Numbered from the stretch's first letter, positions 21,968-30,882 are shown. The stretch is DNA of 34,995 nt from Acidisphaera sp. (GCA_019240635.1 JAFAYA010000032.1:1-34995); one strand, 5' to 3'. Program-made: numbers and translations. Notes: generated from the sequence alone by a model not told the origin.

Positions 21968-24772
21968 ATGAGCGACCAGCGAGACTACCGCGACACCGTC
22001 TTCCTGCCGCGCACGTCCTTTCCGATGCGCGGTGACCTGCCAAAGCGCGAGCCGGCGATCCTGGCGCGCTGGCAGGCGATGCGGCTGTGGGAAAGGCTGC
22101 GCGCGGCGTCGCACGGGCGGCAAAAATTCACGCTGCATGACGGGCCGCCCTACGCCAACGGCCACCTGCACATGGGCACCGCGCTGAACAAGATCCTCAA
22201 GGACGTGGTGAACCGCGCGCGCCAGATGGCGGGCTACGACGCCGATTACATCCCGGGCTGGGACTGCCACGGCCTGCCGATCGAATGGAAGATCGAGGAG
22301 GAATACCGCGCGTCCGGCCGCGACAAGGACGCGGTGCCGGTGCTGCAGTTCCGCCAGGAGTGCCGCGCCTATGCCGAGCACTGGATGGGCGTGCAGCGCG
22401 AAGAGTTTTCCCGGTTGGGCGTGCTCGGCGACTGGGACCATCGCTACGCGACGATGGACTTTCCGTCCGAGGCGGCGATCGCCGCGGAGCTCGGACAGTT
22501 CCTGCTGAACGGCGCGCTGTATCGCGGCCTGCGGCCGGTGATGTGGTCGCCGGTCGAAAAGACGGCGCTGGCCGAGGCGGAGATCGAGTACCACGACCAC
22601 ACCAGCCCGACGATTCTCGTGCGCTTTCCTGTGGTCGCAACACCGCGTCCCGATCTGGCCGGCGCGAGCCTGGTGATCTGGACGACCACCCCCTGGACGA
22701 TGCCGGGCAATCGCGCGATCGCGTATGGACCGGAGATCGACTACGCGGTGCTCCGCGTGGACGGGGTCGCGGACGGCTCGCGCGCGCGCGTCGGCGAGCG
22801 GCTGGTCGTGGCGCTCGCCCTTCTGCCGGCGTTCTGCGCCGAGGCAGGCATCAGCCTGCACCACGTGCAGGAGGTGCTGAAGGGCGCCGAACTCGCCGGC
22901 ACGGTCTGCGCCCACCCGCTGCGCGGGCGCGGGTATGATCATGATGTCGGCGTGTTTTCCGCTGACTTCGTCACCACCGAGCAGGGCACCGGCCTCGTGC
23001 ACGTCGCCCCTGGCCACGGCGAGGAGGATTTTGCGCTCGGCCGCGCCCAGGGCATCGCCGTGCCCGACACGGTGGGACCGGACGGCACCTTCAATGCCTG
23101 GGTGCCGATCTTTGCCGGCGTGCACGTCTACAAGGCGGCGGATCCGGTCTGCGCCGCGCTCGAAGACGCCGGCGGGCTGCTGGCGCGCGGCAAGCTGGTA
23201 CACTCCTATCCGCATTCCTGGCGCTCGAAGGCGCCGCTGATCTTTCGCGCCACCCCGCAATGGTTCATCCGCCTGGACGGGCCGGAGCGCATCCGCGAAA
23301 AAGCGCTGGACGCGATCGCGGCGACGCAGTTCGTGCCGGAGGCCGGGCGCAACCGCCTCGGCAGCATGGTCGCCGCGCGGCCGGACTGGTGCATCAGCCG
23401 CCAGCGCGCCTGGGGCGTGCCGATCCCGGTCTTCGTCGAGCGGGCGAGCGGCGAGCCGCTGCGCGACCCGGAGGTGGTGCGGCGCATCGTCGCGGCCTTC
23501 GAGCAGGAGGGCGCGGACGCCTGGTATTCGTCCCCGCCCAGCCGCTTTCTCGGCCAGGAGCGCGATCCGGACGCGTACGAGCAGGTGATGGACATCGTCG
23601 ATGTGTGGTTCGAGTCCGGCTCGACGCACGCCTTTGTGCTGGAGGCGCGCGGCCTGCCTTGGCCGGCCGATCTCTACCTGGAAGGCACCGACCAGCATCG
23701 CGGCTGGTTCCAGTCCTCGCTGCTGGAAGCTGTCGGCACGCGCGGCGTCGCGCCGTTCAGGGCGGTGCTGACGCACGGCTTCGTGCTCGACGAGCAGGGC
23801 CGCAAGATGAGCAAGTCGCTCGGCAACACCGTCGCCCCGCCCGACGTGCTGCGGACCTACGGCGCCGACATCCTGCGGCTGTGGGTGATGATGTCCGACA
23901 CGACCGAGGATCTGCGCATCGGCGGCGAGATCCTCAAGCAGCAGGCGGAGCTGTACCGGCGCCTGCGCAACACGCTGCGCTGGATCCTCGGCAGCCTGGA
24001 CGGGTTTTCGCCGGACGAGCGCGTCGAGCCTGCGGCGATGCCGGAGCTGGAGCGCTGGGTGCTGCACCGGCTGGCCGAGCTCGACGCGCGCATCCGCACC
24101 GCCGCCGAGACCTATGAGTGGACCGGCGTCTATCCGGAGCTGCACGCGTTCTGCGCCGGAGACCTCTCGGCGTTCTATTTCGACGTGCGCAAGGATGCGC
24201 TCTATTGCGACCGGCCGGACAGTTCCCGGCGGCGTGCCGCGCGCACCGTGCTCGACCACCTGCATCGCTGCCTGGCCACCTGGCTCGCGCCGGTGCTGTG
24301 CTTCACCGCCGAGGAGGCGTGGACCGGGCGCTTCGGGGACGGCGACAGCGTGCACCTGCACGACTTTCCGACGCTGCCGGCGGCCTGGCGGGATGACGCG
24401 CTGGCCGCGCGGTGGCAGCAGATCCGCGCGACGCGCCGGCTCATCACCGCGGAGGCCGACCGGGTGCGAAAGGAGCAGGGGTTCGGCTCTTCGCTGGAAA
24501 TGCGCGCCTGGCTCGACCTGGCGTCCGAGGAGCGGTGCATGGACGAAGCGGGTTGGGCGGAGATCGCCATCGTCTCCTCGGTGGCGTTCGAGGAGCGCCA
24601 GCGGACCGCCGACTCGCGCCCGGGCGCGACGCTCGACCGCGCACCCGGGAAAAAGTGCCTGCGCTGCTGGCGGGTACTGCCGGAAGTCGGCGAGAATCCG
24701 GCGCACCCCGACCTGTGCCGGCGCTGCGCCGACGCGGTGGAGAGCGGCCTGCTGCGCCGCGCCGCCGCGTGA
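21968..24772 (+). CDS. ileS: Isoleucyl-tRNA synthetase
   Basis: Class I synthetase of 934 residues that charges tRNA-Ile with isoleucine in the cytoplasm. The HIGH-type motif is PYANGHLHMG (61-70) and the KMSKS loop is intact (613-617). The editing domain lies between them (WTTTPWTMPGNRAI, then TGLVHVAPGHGEEDF). Other marks are PGWDCHGLPIEW, DQHRGWFQSS and a C-terminal zinc finger with Cys897, Cys900, Cys917 and Cys920. This is the bacterial form of ordinary length. ATG 21968 gives a normal start. The stop overlaps the lspA GTG by 4 bp. Confidence 0.98.
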   Translation: MSDQRDYRDTVFLPRTSFPMRGDLPKREPAILARWQAMRLWERLRAASHGRQKFTLHDGPPYANGHLHMGTALNKILKDVVNRARQMAGYDADYIPGWDCHGLPIEWKIEEEYRASGRDKDAVPVLQFRQECRAYAEHWMGVQREEFSRLGVLGDWDHRYATMDFPSEAAIAAELGQFLLNGALYRGLRPVMWSPVEKTALAEAEIEYHDHTSPTILVRFPVVATPRPDLAGASLVIWTTTPWTMPGNRAIAYGPEIDYAVLRVDGVADGSRARVGERLVVALALLPAFCAEAGISLHHVQEVLKGAELAGTVCAHPLRGRGYDHDVGVFSADFVTTEQGTGLVHVAPGHGEEDFALGRAQGIAVPDTVGPDGTFNAWVPIFAGVHVYKAADPVCAALEDAGGLLARGKLVHSYPHSWRSKAPLIFRATPQWFIRLDGPERIREKALDAIAATQFVPEAGRNRLGSMVAARPDWCISRQRAWGVPIPVFVERASGEPLRDPEVVRRIVAAFEQEGADAWYSSPPSRFLGQERDPDAYEQVMDIVDVWFESGSTHAFVLEARGLPWPADLYLEGTDQHRGWFQSSLLEAVGTRGVAPFRAVLTHGFVLDEQGRKMSKSLGNTVAPPDVLRTYGADILRLWVMMSDTTEDLRIGGEILKQQAELYRRLRNTLRWILGSLDGFSPDERVEPAAMPELERWVLHRLAELDARIRTAAETYEWTGVYPELHAFCAGDLSAFYFDVRKDALYCDRPDSSRRRAARTVLDHLHRCLATWLAPVLCFTAEEAWTGRFGDGDSVHLHDFPTLPAAWRDDALAARWQQIRATRRLITAEADRVRKEQGFGSSLEMRAWLDLASEERCMDEAGWAEIAIVSSVAFEERQRTADSRPGATLDRAPGKKCLRCWRVLPEVGENPAHPDLCRRCADAVESGLLRRAAA

Positions 24773-25326
24773 GCCGCAACGGCCGCACCGCACTCGGGGT
24801 CGTCGCCGCGGCGGTGGTGCTCGGCGCCGACCAGGCCAGCAAATACTGGGTGCTGCAGATCCTGCATCTGCCGGAGATCGGCCAGCTTCGGCTGCTGCCG
24901 GTGCTCAGCTTGACCATGGTGTGGAATCGCGGCGTCACCTTCGGCCTGCTCAACGGGTTCGGCGCCGGGGGGAGCGCGTGGGGAAGCTGGCTGCTCGCGG
25001 CCGTCGCGCTGGCCATCGTCGTGGCACTCGCCGCCTGGCTGCGCCGTGCCGAGGCGCGGCTGGTGGCGGTGGCGCTCGGCGCCATCGCCGGCGGCGCGGT
25101 CGGCAACGTCATCGACCGGCTGCGCTTCGGCGCGGTGGTGGATTTCATCCACGCGCACGCCTATGGATACTCCTGGTATGTGTTCAACGTGGCGGACGCG
25201 GCGATCGTCTGCGGCGTGGCGGCCCTGGTGCTGGACTCGCTGCTCCGGCCCGGCGGCACCCAGCGCGGCGACCAGCCCGGCAAACCGCGCGAGGACCGGC
25301 TTGCCGGGGTGCGCGCCCGCCGCTAA
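24769..25326 (+). CDS. lspA: Lipoprotein signal peptidase (signal peptidase II)
   Basis: Inner-membrane aspartic protease of 185 residues that removes signal peptides from prolipoproteins. Four hydrophobic segments are visible, and the catalytic pair is in place: Asp116 (GGAVGNVIDRLRFGAVVDFI) and Asp143 (YVFNVADAAI). The early phrase ADQASKYWV and NRGVTFGLL are also family marks. The GTG start overlaps the ileS stop (GTGA), a common coupling. The hydrophilic C-terminal tail is longer than in E. coli. A lipoprotein gene, a likely substrate, follows after 12 bp. Confidence 0.97.
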   Translation: MSRNGRTALGVVAAAVVLGADQASKYWVLQILHLPEIGQLRLLPVLSLTMVWNRGVTFGLLNGFGAGGSAWGSWLLAAVALAIVVALAAWLRRAEARLVAVALGAIAGGAVGNVIDRLRFGAVVDFIHAHAYGYSWYVFNVADAAIVCGVAALVLDSLLRPGGTQRGDQPGKPREDRLAGVRARR

Positions 25327-25338
25327 GGAGGCGGGCCC

Positions 25339-25911
25339 ATGATGTCTCGCACCACGATCGCCATCGGACGCGTCCGGACCACGCTGGCACTCGGCTGTGC
25401 GCTGACGCTGGCCGGCTGCGGCGGCGACCCGATGCGCACCTTCGGCCTCTCCCGCGACGCGCCCGACGAGTTCCAGGTGACCACCCGCGCGCCGCTCTCG
25501 ATGCCGCCGGACTTCAACCTGCGGCCGCCGACGCCCGGCGCGCCGCGGCCGCAGGAGCAGAGCGAGCGGCGGCAGGCGGAGGCGGCGCTGGCGCCGCAGC
25601 TGGAGCTGAGCGGCACCGCCAGCGCCGACAGCCCCGGCCAGGACGCGCTGGTCGCCGCCGCCGGGCCCGCCGCGCCCGGCGATATCCGCCAGCGCGTGGA
25701 CCGCGAGGCCAGCCTCGACCGGCCGGGTGAGAGCTTCACCGACCGGCTGATGTTCTGGAAACCGGCGCCGCTGCCCGGCACCGTGGTCGATCCGACGCGC
25801 GAGGCGCAGCGGCTGCGCGAGAACGCCGCCCTCGGCCGCAGCGTCGAGGCCGGCGACACGCCGATCATCCAGCGCAAGAGCGGCGGCGGCTTCCTCGGCA
25901 ACATCTTCTGA
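25339..25911 (+). CDS. DUF3035-family lipoprotein
   Basis: Lipoprotein of 190 residues: a signal peptide ends in lipobox L-A-G-C with the lipid-bearing Cys27. The mature part holds the DUF3035 pattern: DEFQVTTRAPLSMPPDFNLRPPTPGAPRP, then a variable Ala/Gln-rich stretch, then FTDRLMFWKP and a C-terminal GGGFLGNIF. This family is common in Alphaproteobacteria just after lspA; its role is unknown, probably in the envelope. AAGGAGG lies 6 nt before ATG 25339. A second ATG follows at once at 25342. Confidence 0.92.
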   Translation: MMSRTTIAIGRVRTTLALGCALTLAGCGGDPMRTFGLSRDAPDEFQVTTRAPLSMPPDFNLRPPTPGAPRPQEQSERRQAEAALAPQLELSGTASADSPGQDALVAAAGPAAPGDIRQRVDREASLDRPGESFTDRLMFWKPAPLPGTVVDPTREAQRLRENAALGRSVEAGDTPIIQRKSGGGFLGNIF

Positions 25912-26015
25912 CCCGCCCGCCTACTCCGGCCGGTCTTATTCTGAGCATTCGGCGCGGTCCGGCTTGACCGGCCCGGCTTAACCACAACGCCACGCCGCCT
26001 GCTATAGCTTTGCGC

Positions 26016-27758
26016 ATGGACGCGAATCGCCTGGCCGCTGCGTCGCCCGGCCGCATCCGCCTGCTGCCGGAGGGGCTGGTCAACCGCATCGCCGCCGGCG
26101 AGGTGATCGAGCGTCCGGCGGCGGCGGTCAAGGAGCTGGTGGAGAACGCGCTCGACGCCGGCGCGCGCCGTGTCGCCGTGGCGCTCGAGGGCGGCGGCAT
26201 CGACCGCATCGAGGTCACCGACGACGGTGCCGGCATGGACGCGGCCGAGCTGGCGCTCGCCGTGCAGCGCCACGCCACCTCGAAGCTCAGCGACGACGGA
26301 CTGGTGCGGATCGCCACGCTGGGGTTTCGTGGCGAGGCGCTGCCAAGCATCGGCGCCGCCGCCCGCCTGGCCCTGGTCAGCCGGCCGGCGGGGGCGGCGC
26401 ACGCCCATTCGATCCGGGTGGAGGGCGGCGCCGTCTCGTCGGTGGCGCCGGCGGCCGGCCCGCCCGGCACCAGCGCCGTGGTGCGCGACCTGTTCTTCGC
26501 CACACCGGCCCGCCGCGCCTTCCTGAAACACCCGCGCACCGAGGCCGGTCACGCCGAGGACGCAGTGCGCCGGCTCGCGCTGGCGGCCCCTGGGGTGGCG
26601 TTCCGGCTGGAGAGCGAGGGGCGCGTGGTGTTCGACCTGCCGGCGCAGGACCGCGCCGTTCGGGTCGCCGCGCTGCTCGGGCCCGAGGCGGACCTGCCCG
26701 TCGCGGCGGCGCGCGACGGTGTGCGGCTGGCCGGCTGCGCCGCACCGCCCAGCGTCACGCGCGCCAGCAGCCTCGCCCAGGCGCTGGTGGTGAACGGGCG
26801 GCCGGTGGCCGATCCGGTGCTGCGCACCGCGGTGCGGGTGGCGTATCGCGACGTCATCGCGCCTGGCCGGCACGCCGTGCTGGCGCTCTATCTCGACCTG
26901 CCGGCCGAGGCGCTGGACGTGAACGTGCACCCCGCCAAGGCCGAGCTGCGCTTCCGCGACCCGGCCGGGGTGCGCGGCCTGGTGATCGGCGCGCTGCAGG
27001 CGGCGCTGGGGCAGGGCGTGCGGGCGCCGGCGGCGCCGCGCGCCGGGCCGGGCCGCTTCGGCCTGCGCCTGGTGCCGCCACCGGCTCCCGCCGCGACGGG
27101 CCTGGCCGAGGCGCAGCTGCCGCTCGGCGCAGCCGCCGCGGTGCGCGCGCTGCCCGCCGCCGAGGGGGTCGCCGACCAGCCGCTGGGTGCGGCGGTCGTC
27201 CAGCTGCTGGACACCTACGTCGTCGCGGTCGGCGGCGATGGCGGGCTCGTGCTGGTCGATCAGCACGCGGCGCATGAGCGGCTGACGCACGAGGCGCTGC
27301 GCGCCCAGGCGCTGGCCGGCGGCGTGCGGTCGCAGCCGCTGCTGCTGCCGGCCGTTGTCGAGCTGGCGCCGGCCGAGGCGGCGCGGCTGCTCGCGCGGCA
27401 GGCCGAGCTGCGCGCGCTCGGCCTCGAGCTGGAGGCGTTCGGCCCCGGCGCGCTGCTGGTGCGCGCGCTGCCGGCGGCGCTCGGCGCGCCCGACCCGGCG
27501 CCGCTGCTGCGCGACCTCGCCGACGAGTTTTCCGAGATGGAGGAGGCGACCGCGCTGGCGGCGCGGCTCGACGCGGTGCTGGCCCGCCTCGCCTGCCACG
27601 GCTCGATCCGCGCCGGGCGACGGTTGAGCGGGCCGGAGATGGACGCGCTGCTGCGCCGTATGGAGGCCACCCCCCGCGCCGCCACCTGCAGCCACGGCAG
27701 GCCGACCGTGCTGAAGCTCGGCCGGGCGGAGCTGGAGCGGCTGTTCGGACGGCGGTAG
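26016..27758 (+). CDS. mutL: DNA mismatch repair protein MutL
   Basis: Protein of 580 residues that links mismatch recognition by MutS to strand removal. The N-terminal GHKL ATPase shows NRIAAGEVIERPAAAVKELVENALDAG, DDGAGM, and TLGFRGEALPSIG; the DVNVHPAKAELRF segment closes this half. The C-terminal half has DQHAAHERLTHE (from Asp415), which fits the metal-dependent nicking motif DQHA(X)2E(X)4E, and the later CHGSIRAG and Cys558-x-His560 elements of its metal site. So this MutL should nick DNA itself, as expected where MutH is absent. The proline/alanine-rich linker (about 330-400) is ordinary. ATG 26016 is preceded by CTATAGCTT, possibly a -10 element, giving a very short leader. Confidence 0.97.
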   Translation: MDANRLAAASPGRIRLLPEGLVNRIAAGEVIERPAAAVKELVENALDAGARRVAVALEGGGIDRIEVTDDGAGMDAAELALAVQRHATSKLSDDGLVRIATLGFRGEALPSIGAAARLALVSRPAGAAHAHSIRVEGGAVSSVAPAAGPPGTSAVVRDLFFATPARRAFLKHPRTEAGHAEDAVRRLALAAPGVAFRLESEGRVVFDLPAQDRAVRVAALLGPEADLPVAAARDGVRLAGCAAPPSVTRASSLAQALVVNGRPVADPVLRTAVRVAYRDVIAPGRHAVLALYLDLPAEALDVNVHPAKAELRFRDPAGVRGLVIGALQAALGQGVRAPAAPRAGPGRFGLRLVPPPAPAATGLAEAQLPLGAAAAVRALPAAEGVADQPLGAAVVQLLDTYVVAVGGDGGLVLVDQHAAHERLTHEALRAQALAGGVRSQPLLLPAVVELAPAEAARLLARQAELRALGLELEAFGPGALLVRALPAALGAPDPAPLLRDLADEFSEMEEATALAARLDAVLARLACHGSIRAGRRLSGPEMDALLRRMEATPRAATCSHGRPTVLKLGRAELERLFGRR

Positions 27759-27860
27759 AGCAGGATCGTCCTCTCGCGCAGGACAAGGGAGCGGTTTGCG
27801 TCTCGCTTGAACGGCACCGGCGCGCGGGCGCAGGATGCGTCGCCCCCGAACCGCAGCAAA

Positions 27861-29387
27861 ATGCCGCTCGTGAACACGCGAACCGTCTTCGCCTGCCTGC
27901 TCGCCGCTTCGCTGCTGCTCGCCGCGCCGGCGGCGCCGGCGCAGGACCACCCCTCCGCCGAGCATCCGGCCCCCGAGCATCCGGCCGCCGAGCGTGGGCA
28001 TCCGGGCCCGGGCGTGCTCGGCTTGCTGCCGGCGGATTCCGTCACGACGCACAGCATCGCCCTTGCCGGCCGCACCCTCGCCTACACGGCGACCGCCGGC
28101 ACCCTGCCGCTCTATGACGAGCACGCCGAGCGCATCGCGCTGGTGTACTACACCGCCTATGTCGCGAAGGGCGCCGACCCGGCGACGCGGCCGGTCACCT
28201 TCGCCTTCAACGGCGGGCCGGGCGCCGGCTCGGCCTACCTGCATCTCGGCCTCGTCGGCCCGCGCATCGTCGATTTCGGCCCGGATGGCGGCGGGGCGAC
28301 GGCGCCGAAGCTGCGCGACAATGCCGAGACCTGGCTCGATTTCTCCGACCTCGTGCTGATCGACCCGATCGGCACCGGCTGGAGCCGCACCGCCAATCCC
28401 GACGACGGCAAGAAATTCTGGGGCGTGCGCCAGGACGCGCAGGCGATGGCTAAGGTGGTGGCGCTGTACATCGCCCGCAACGGCCGCGCCGCCGCGCCGA
28501 AATACCTGCTCGGCGAGAGCTACGGCGGCATGCGCGCGCCGAAAGTCGCGCAGGCGCTGCGCGCCGACCAGGGCGTGATGGTCTCCGGCCTCGTTCTGCT
28601 CTCGCCGCTGCTGGATGGCGGGTTTTCCTGGGACTACGCGCTCGGCGCGGCGCTGGAGCTGCCCTCCCTCGCCGCGGCGGAGATGGAGCGCACGCACAGC
28701 TATGACGCCGGAAAACTGCCGGAGATCGAGCATTTCGCGCTGACCGACTTTCTGACCACGCTGGCCGCGGCGCCGCCCGACGATCCCGCAAAGAGCCCGG
28801 TCTTCGCCCGCGTCGCCGCGCTGACCGGCCTGCCGCCCGACCTGGTCGCGCGCAACCGCGGCTTTCTGCGCAATCTCTATGTCAAGCACTCGGACGACCC
28901 GGCGCACGAGCTTGTCAGCCGCTACGACGCGGCCTTCGCGGTCGGCGATCCGTTCTTCGACTATGACGGGGCGCGCGGCTCCGACCCGATCCTGGACGGC
29001 TATACCCGCGCCTTCGGCGGCGCCTTCGTCGGCTATGCGCGCGACGAGCTGGGTTTCAAGACCGACATCACCTACGAGCTGCTGTCGCCGCAGGTCGGCC
29101 ACAACTGGGACTGGAACCAGCACGGGCCATGGGACGCGGTGAGCGTGGCCGGCGATCTGCGCGAGTTGCTGGCCTACGAACCGGGACTGCGCGTGCTAGT
29201 GGCGCACGGCACCAGCGACATCCAGACCCCGTACGCGATCAGCCGCTACGTGCTCGATCACCTGCAAAAGCTCGGCGCCCCGGACCGGGTGCAGCTGAAG
29301 CTCTACTCGGGCGGGCACATGGTCTATCTGCGCGAGGCCTCGCGCCTCGCCTTCTCGGCCGACGCCAGGGCTTTTTACGCGGAGTAG
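27861..29387 (+). CDS. Secreted S10-family serine carboxypeptidase-like protein
   Basis: Exported serine peptidase of 508 residues. The signal peptide runs to about residue 28 (TVFACLLAASLLLAAPAAPAQ region), followed by a His/Pro/Glu-rich linker with repeated EHPA units. The alpha/beta-hydrolase core shows FNGGPGAGSAYLHLG, catalytic Ser220 (LLGESYGGMRAPK), Asp453 (HGTSDIQTPY) and His486 (SGGHMVYLR). Family members cleave single residues from peptide C termini, usually at acid pH; a periplasmic role is likely. ATG 27861 was chosen over an upstream TTG and a GTG at 27870. It stands alone, 102 bp after mutL and 42 bp before msrB. Confidence 0.92.
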   Translation: MPLVNTRTVFACLLAASLLLAAPAAPAQDHPSAEHPAPEHPAAERGHPGPGVLGLLPADSVTTHSIALAGRTLAYTATAGTLPLYDEHAERIALVYYTAYVAKGADPATRPVTFAFNGGPGAGSAYLHLGLVGPRIVDFGPDGGGATAPKLRDNAETWLDFSDLVLIDPIGTGWSRTANPDDGKKFWGVRQDAQAMAKVVALYIARNGRAAAPKYLLGESYGGMRAPKVAQALRADQGVMVSGLVLLSPLLDGGFSWDYALGAALELPSLAAAEMERTHSYDAGKLPEIEHFALTDFLTTLAAAPPDDPAKSPVFARVAALTGLPPDLVARNRGFLRNLYVKHSDDPAHELVSRYDAAFAVGDPFFDYDGARGSDPILDGYTRAFGGAFVGYARDELGFKTDITYELLSPQVGHNWDWNQHGPWDAVSVAGDLRELLAYEPGLRVLVAHGTSDIQTPYAISRYVLDHLQKLGAPDRVQLKLYSGGHMVYLREASRLAFSADARAFYAE

Positions 29388-29429
29388 CGCCCCCCACATA
29401 CCCCGGCACAGCCGCCGCGGAGGGAGAGC

Positions 29430-29861
29430 ATGTCGTGGTTGACCAGGGCCCCGGCCCCGGACGCAGAGAACTATGAGGTCGCCCACAGCGACGAGGAGTG
29501 GCGCGCCCAGCTCACGCCCGAGCAGTTCCGCGTGCTGCGCAAGCACGGCACGGAGCGCCCCGGATCGAGCCCGCTCAACGCCGAGCACCGGCCAGGCCGG
29601 TTCCTCTGCGCCGGCTGCGGCCAGTCGCTGTTCGACGCGCACGAGAAATTCGACAGCGGCACCGGCTGGCCGAGCTTCACCGGGCCGCTGCCGCAGGCGA
29701 TCGCGACGACCGAGGACCGCAGCCTGTTCACGATGCGCACCGAGGTGCATTGCCGGCGCTGCGGCGGCCATCTCGGCCACGTGTTCGAGGACGGGCCGGC
29801 GCCGAGCGGCCTGCGCTACTGCATGAACGGCGCCGCCATGCGCTTCGAGCCGGCAGGTTGA
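29430..29861 (+). CDS. msrB: Peptide methionine-R-sulfoxide reductase
   Basis: Repair enzyme of 143 residues that reduces methionine-R-sulfoxide in proteins. The zinc site has Cys60, Cys63 (CAGC), Cys108 and Cys111 (CRRC); the catalytic Cys131 lies in RYCMNGAAMRF, where most members read RYC-N-S/A. Family phrases GTGWPSF and HLGHVFEDGP are intact. No other cysteine is visible, so it lacks a resolving Cys and probably uses an external reductant directly. No signal peptide, so cytoplasmic. GGAGGGAGA lies directly before ATG 29430. Confidence 0.96.
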   Translation: MSWLTRAPAPDAENYEVAHSDEEWRAQLTPEQFRVLRKHGTERPGSSPLNAEHRPGRFLCAGCGQSLFDAHEKFDSGTGWPSFTGPLPQAIATTEDRSLFTMRTEVHCRRCGGHLGHVFEDGPAPSGLRYCMNGAAMRFEPAG

Positions 29862-29917
29862 CCACCGGTTAAGCGGCGAAACTGCTACGCTCCTGGGGTG
29901 TTGCTCTCTGACGAGCC

Positions 29918-30640
29918 ATGACGACCTACGACACCGGCGCCGAAACGCCCGCCGAGGCGGGCGTCATCCTGACCCGCGATCTCCTGCTCGACGACTCGCT
30001 GCAGCGGATGGTCACCCGCGCCGCGCCGGGGGTGCAGTGGTGGAGCGAGGCCGAGCGGGCGCATTCGCTCGCTTCCACCCTGGCGCTGCGGCCGCTGCCG
30101 CATGACGGGGTTTGGCTGTTCGCCTACGGCTCGCTGATCTGGAACCCGACGATCCACTTCGCCGAGCGGCGCGTCGCGCGCATCCGGGGCTGGCACCGCG
30201 CCTTCTGCCTGGCGACCGCGGCGGGACGGGGCACGCCCGAGAATCCCGGCCTCGTGCTCGGCATGGACCGCGGCGGCACCTGCACCGGCTGTGCGTTCCG
30301 CATCGCCGAAGCCGATGTGACCGCCGAGCTGGCCGTGCTGTGGCGGCGGGAGATGCTGGCCGGCAGCTACGTGCCGCGCTGGCTGACGGTGCGGGCGCTG
30401 GACGGCACGCCCTTCGCCCGGGCGATCGCCTTCACGATCGACCGCGCGCGGCCGAGCTACGCAGGCGCGCTGACCGAAGCGGAGACGGTGCGCCGCCTGG
30501 CGACCGCCCGGGGCGCGCTCGGCAGCGGCGCCGAATACCTGTTCCGCACCCGCGACGGCCTGCGCAGCCTCGGCCTGCGCGACCGCACCGTCGAGCACCT
30601 GGCCGACCAGGTGGCTGCCGCCCAGGCTGGCGCGGCCTGA
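29918..30640 (+). CDS. chaC: ChaC-type glutathione-specific gamma-glutamylcyclotransferase
   Basis: Cytoplasmic enzyme of 240 residues that cleaves glutathione to 5-oxoproline and Cys-Gly. The substrate-binding loop is VWLFAYGSLIWNP (YGSL at 70-73), followed by RVARIRGWHRAFCL and a GLVLGMDRGG segment, with a long N-terminal lead-in (LLDDSLQRMV) that bacterial ChaC proteins often share. ATG 29918 fits the family. It follows msrB by 56 bp on the same strand, which would place two thiol/redox genes together, but no shared promoter can be shown. Confidence 0.9.
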   Translation: MTTYDTGAETPAEAGVILTRDLLLDDSLQRMVTRAAPGVQWWSEAERAHSLASTLALRPLPHDGVWLFAYGSLIWNPTIHFAERRVARIRGWHRAFCLATAAGRGTPENPGLVLGMDRGGTCTGCAFRIAEADVTAELAVLWRREMLAGSYVPRWLTVRALDGTPFARAIAFTIDRARPSYAGALTEAETVRRLATARGALGSGAEYLFRTRDGLRSLGLRDRTVEHLADQVAAAQAGAA

Positions 30641-30720
30641 GCTTGCCTCCGGCGCTCGCGACGCCGTGACGGCGCCGGACATCCGTCTGTAACAAAGCCC
30701 GTCGAGGATGCAGGCGGCGC

Positions 30721-30762
30721 GCCGGCGGCAATCGGCCTATAGAGGGCCGCGCTGCCGCCGGC
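30721..30762 (+). other. Strong hairpin upstream of the efflux operon leader
   Basis: Outer arms GCCGGCGGCA (30721-30730) and TGCCGCCGGC (30753-30762) enclose an inner stem CGGCC/GGCCG (30733-30737/30745-30749) with loop TATAGAG. It could end chaC transcription without a U-run, or act as an operator; a TATAGA string resembling a -10 box sits in the loop, but no good -35 is present. Confidence 0.5.
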
Positions 30763-30801
30763 GGCGCGGCGGCAAGCCGGTAGAGTTGGAAACACGGAAC
30801 G

Positions 30802-30849
30802 ATGTCTCTCAGCCTGCCGGAGACCGCCGGGTCGGCCAGGCCGGCATGA
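30802..30849 (+). CDS. 15-residue leader ORF, first of a coupled chain
   Basis: ATG 30802 opens MSLSLPETAGSARPA and its TGA stop overlaps the next ATG (30846) as ATGA. A ribosome site, GGAAAC, lies 9 nt upstream, with GGAA also closer. It is the only member of the chain with such a site, so it may be the entry point for ribosomes that then pass through two five-codon ORFs to the outer-membrane protein gene. Short length means chance is possible, but the unbroken ATGA links argue for function. Confidence 0.45.
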   Translation: MSLSLPETAGSARPA

Positions 30850-30882
30850 TCAGTCCGGCATGATCCGCCCGGCATGATCCGC
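30841..30882 (+). repeat. Three 14-bp tandem repeats carrying two coupled five-codon ORFs and the efflux gene start
   Basis: Units CCGGCATGATCAGT, CCGGCATGATCCGC and CCGGCATGATCCGC lie end to end. Each contains ATGA, so the ATGs at 30846, 30860 and 30874 fall in three different frames. The first reads MISPA then TGA, the second MIRPA then TGA, and each stop overlaps the following ATG; the third ATG starts the outer-membrane lipoprotein. Because each unit ends one ORF and begins the next, a change in copy number would keep the links in place. Nothing resembling a separate ribosome site precedes the three ATGs. Confidence 0.8.

Noticed and set aside
21725-24793. A 1022-codon minus-strand frame opposite ileS
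   Set aside because: Shadow of ileS, whose HIGH, KMSKS and zinc motifs are intact; no family features in the reverse frame.
26010-26015. TTG start two codons before the mutL ATG
   Set aside because: Adds only two residues and overlaps a likely -10 element; the ATG is the usual start.
25323-29123. A 1266-codon open frame on the minus strand opposite the lipoprotein, mutL and carboxypeptidase genes
   Set aside because: Arg/Gly/Ala/His-rich shadow of strongly supported plus-strand genes; no domain or signal recognised. It is an artefact of very high GC.
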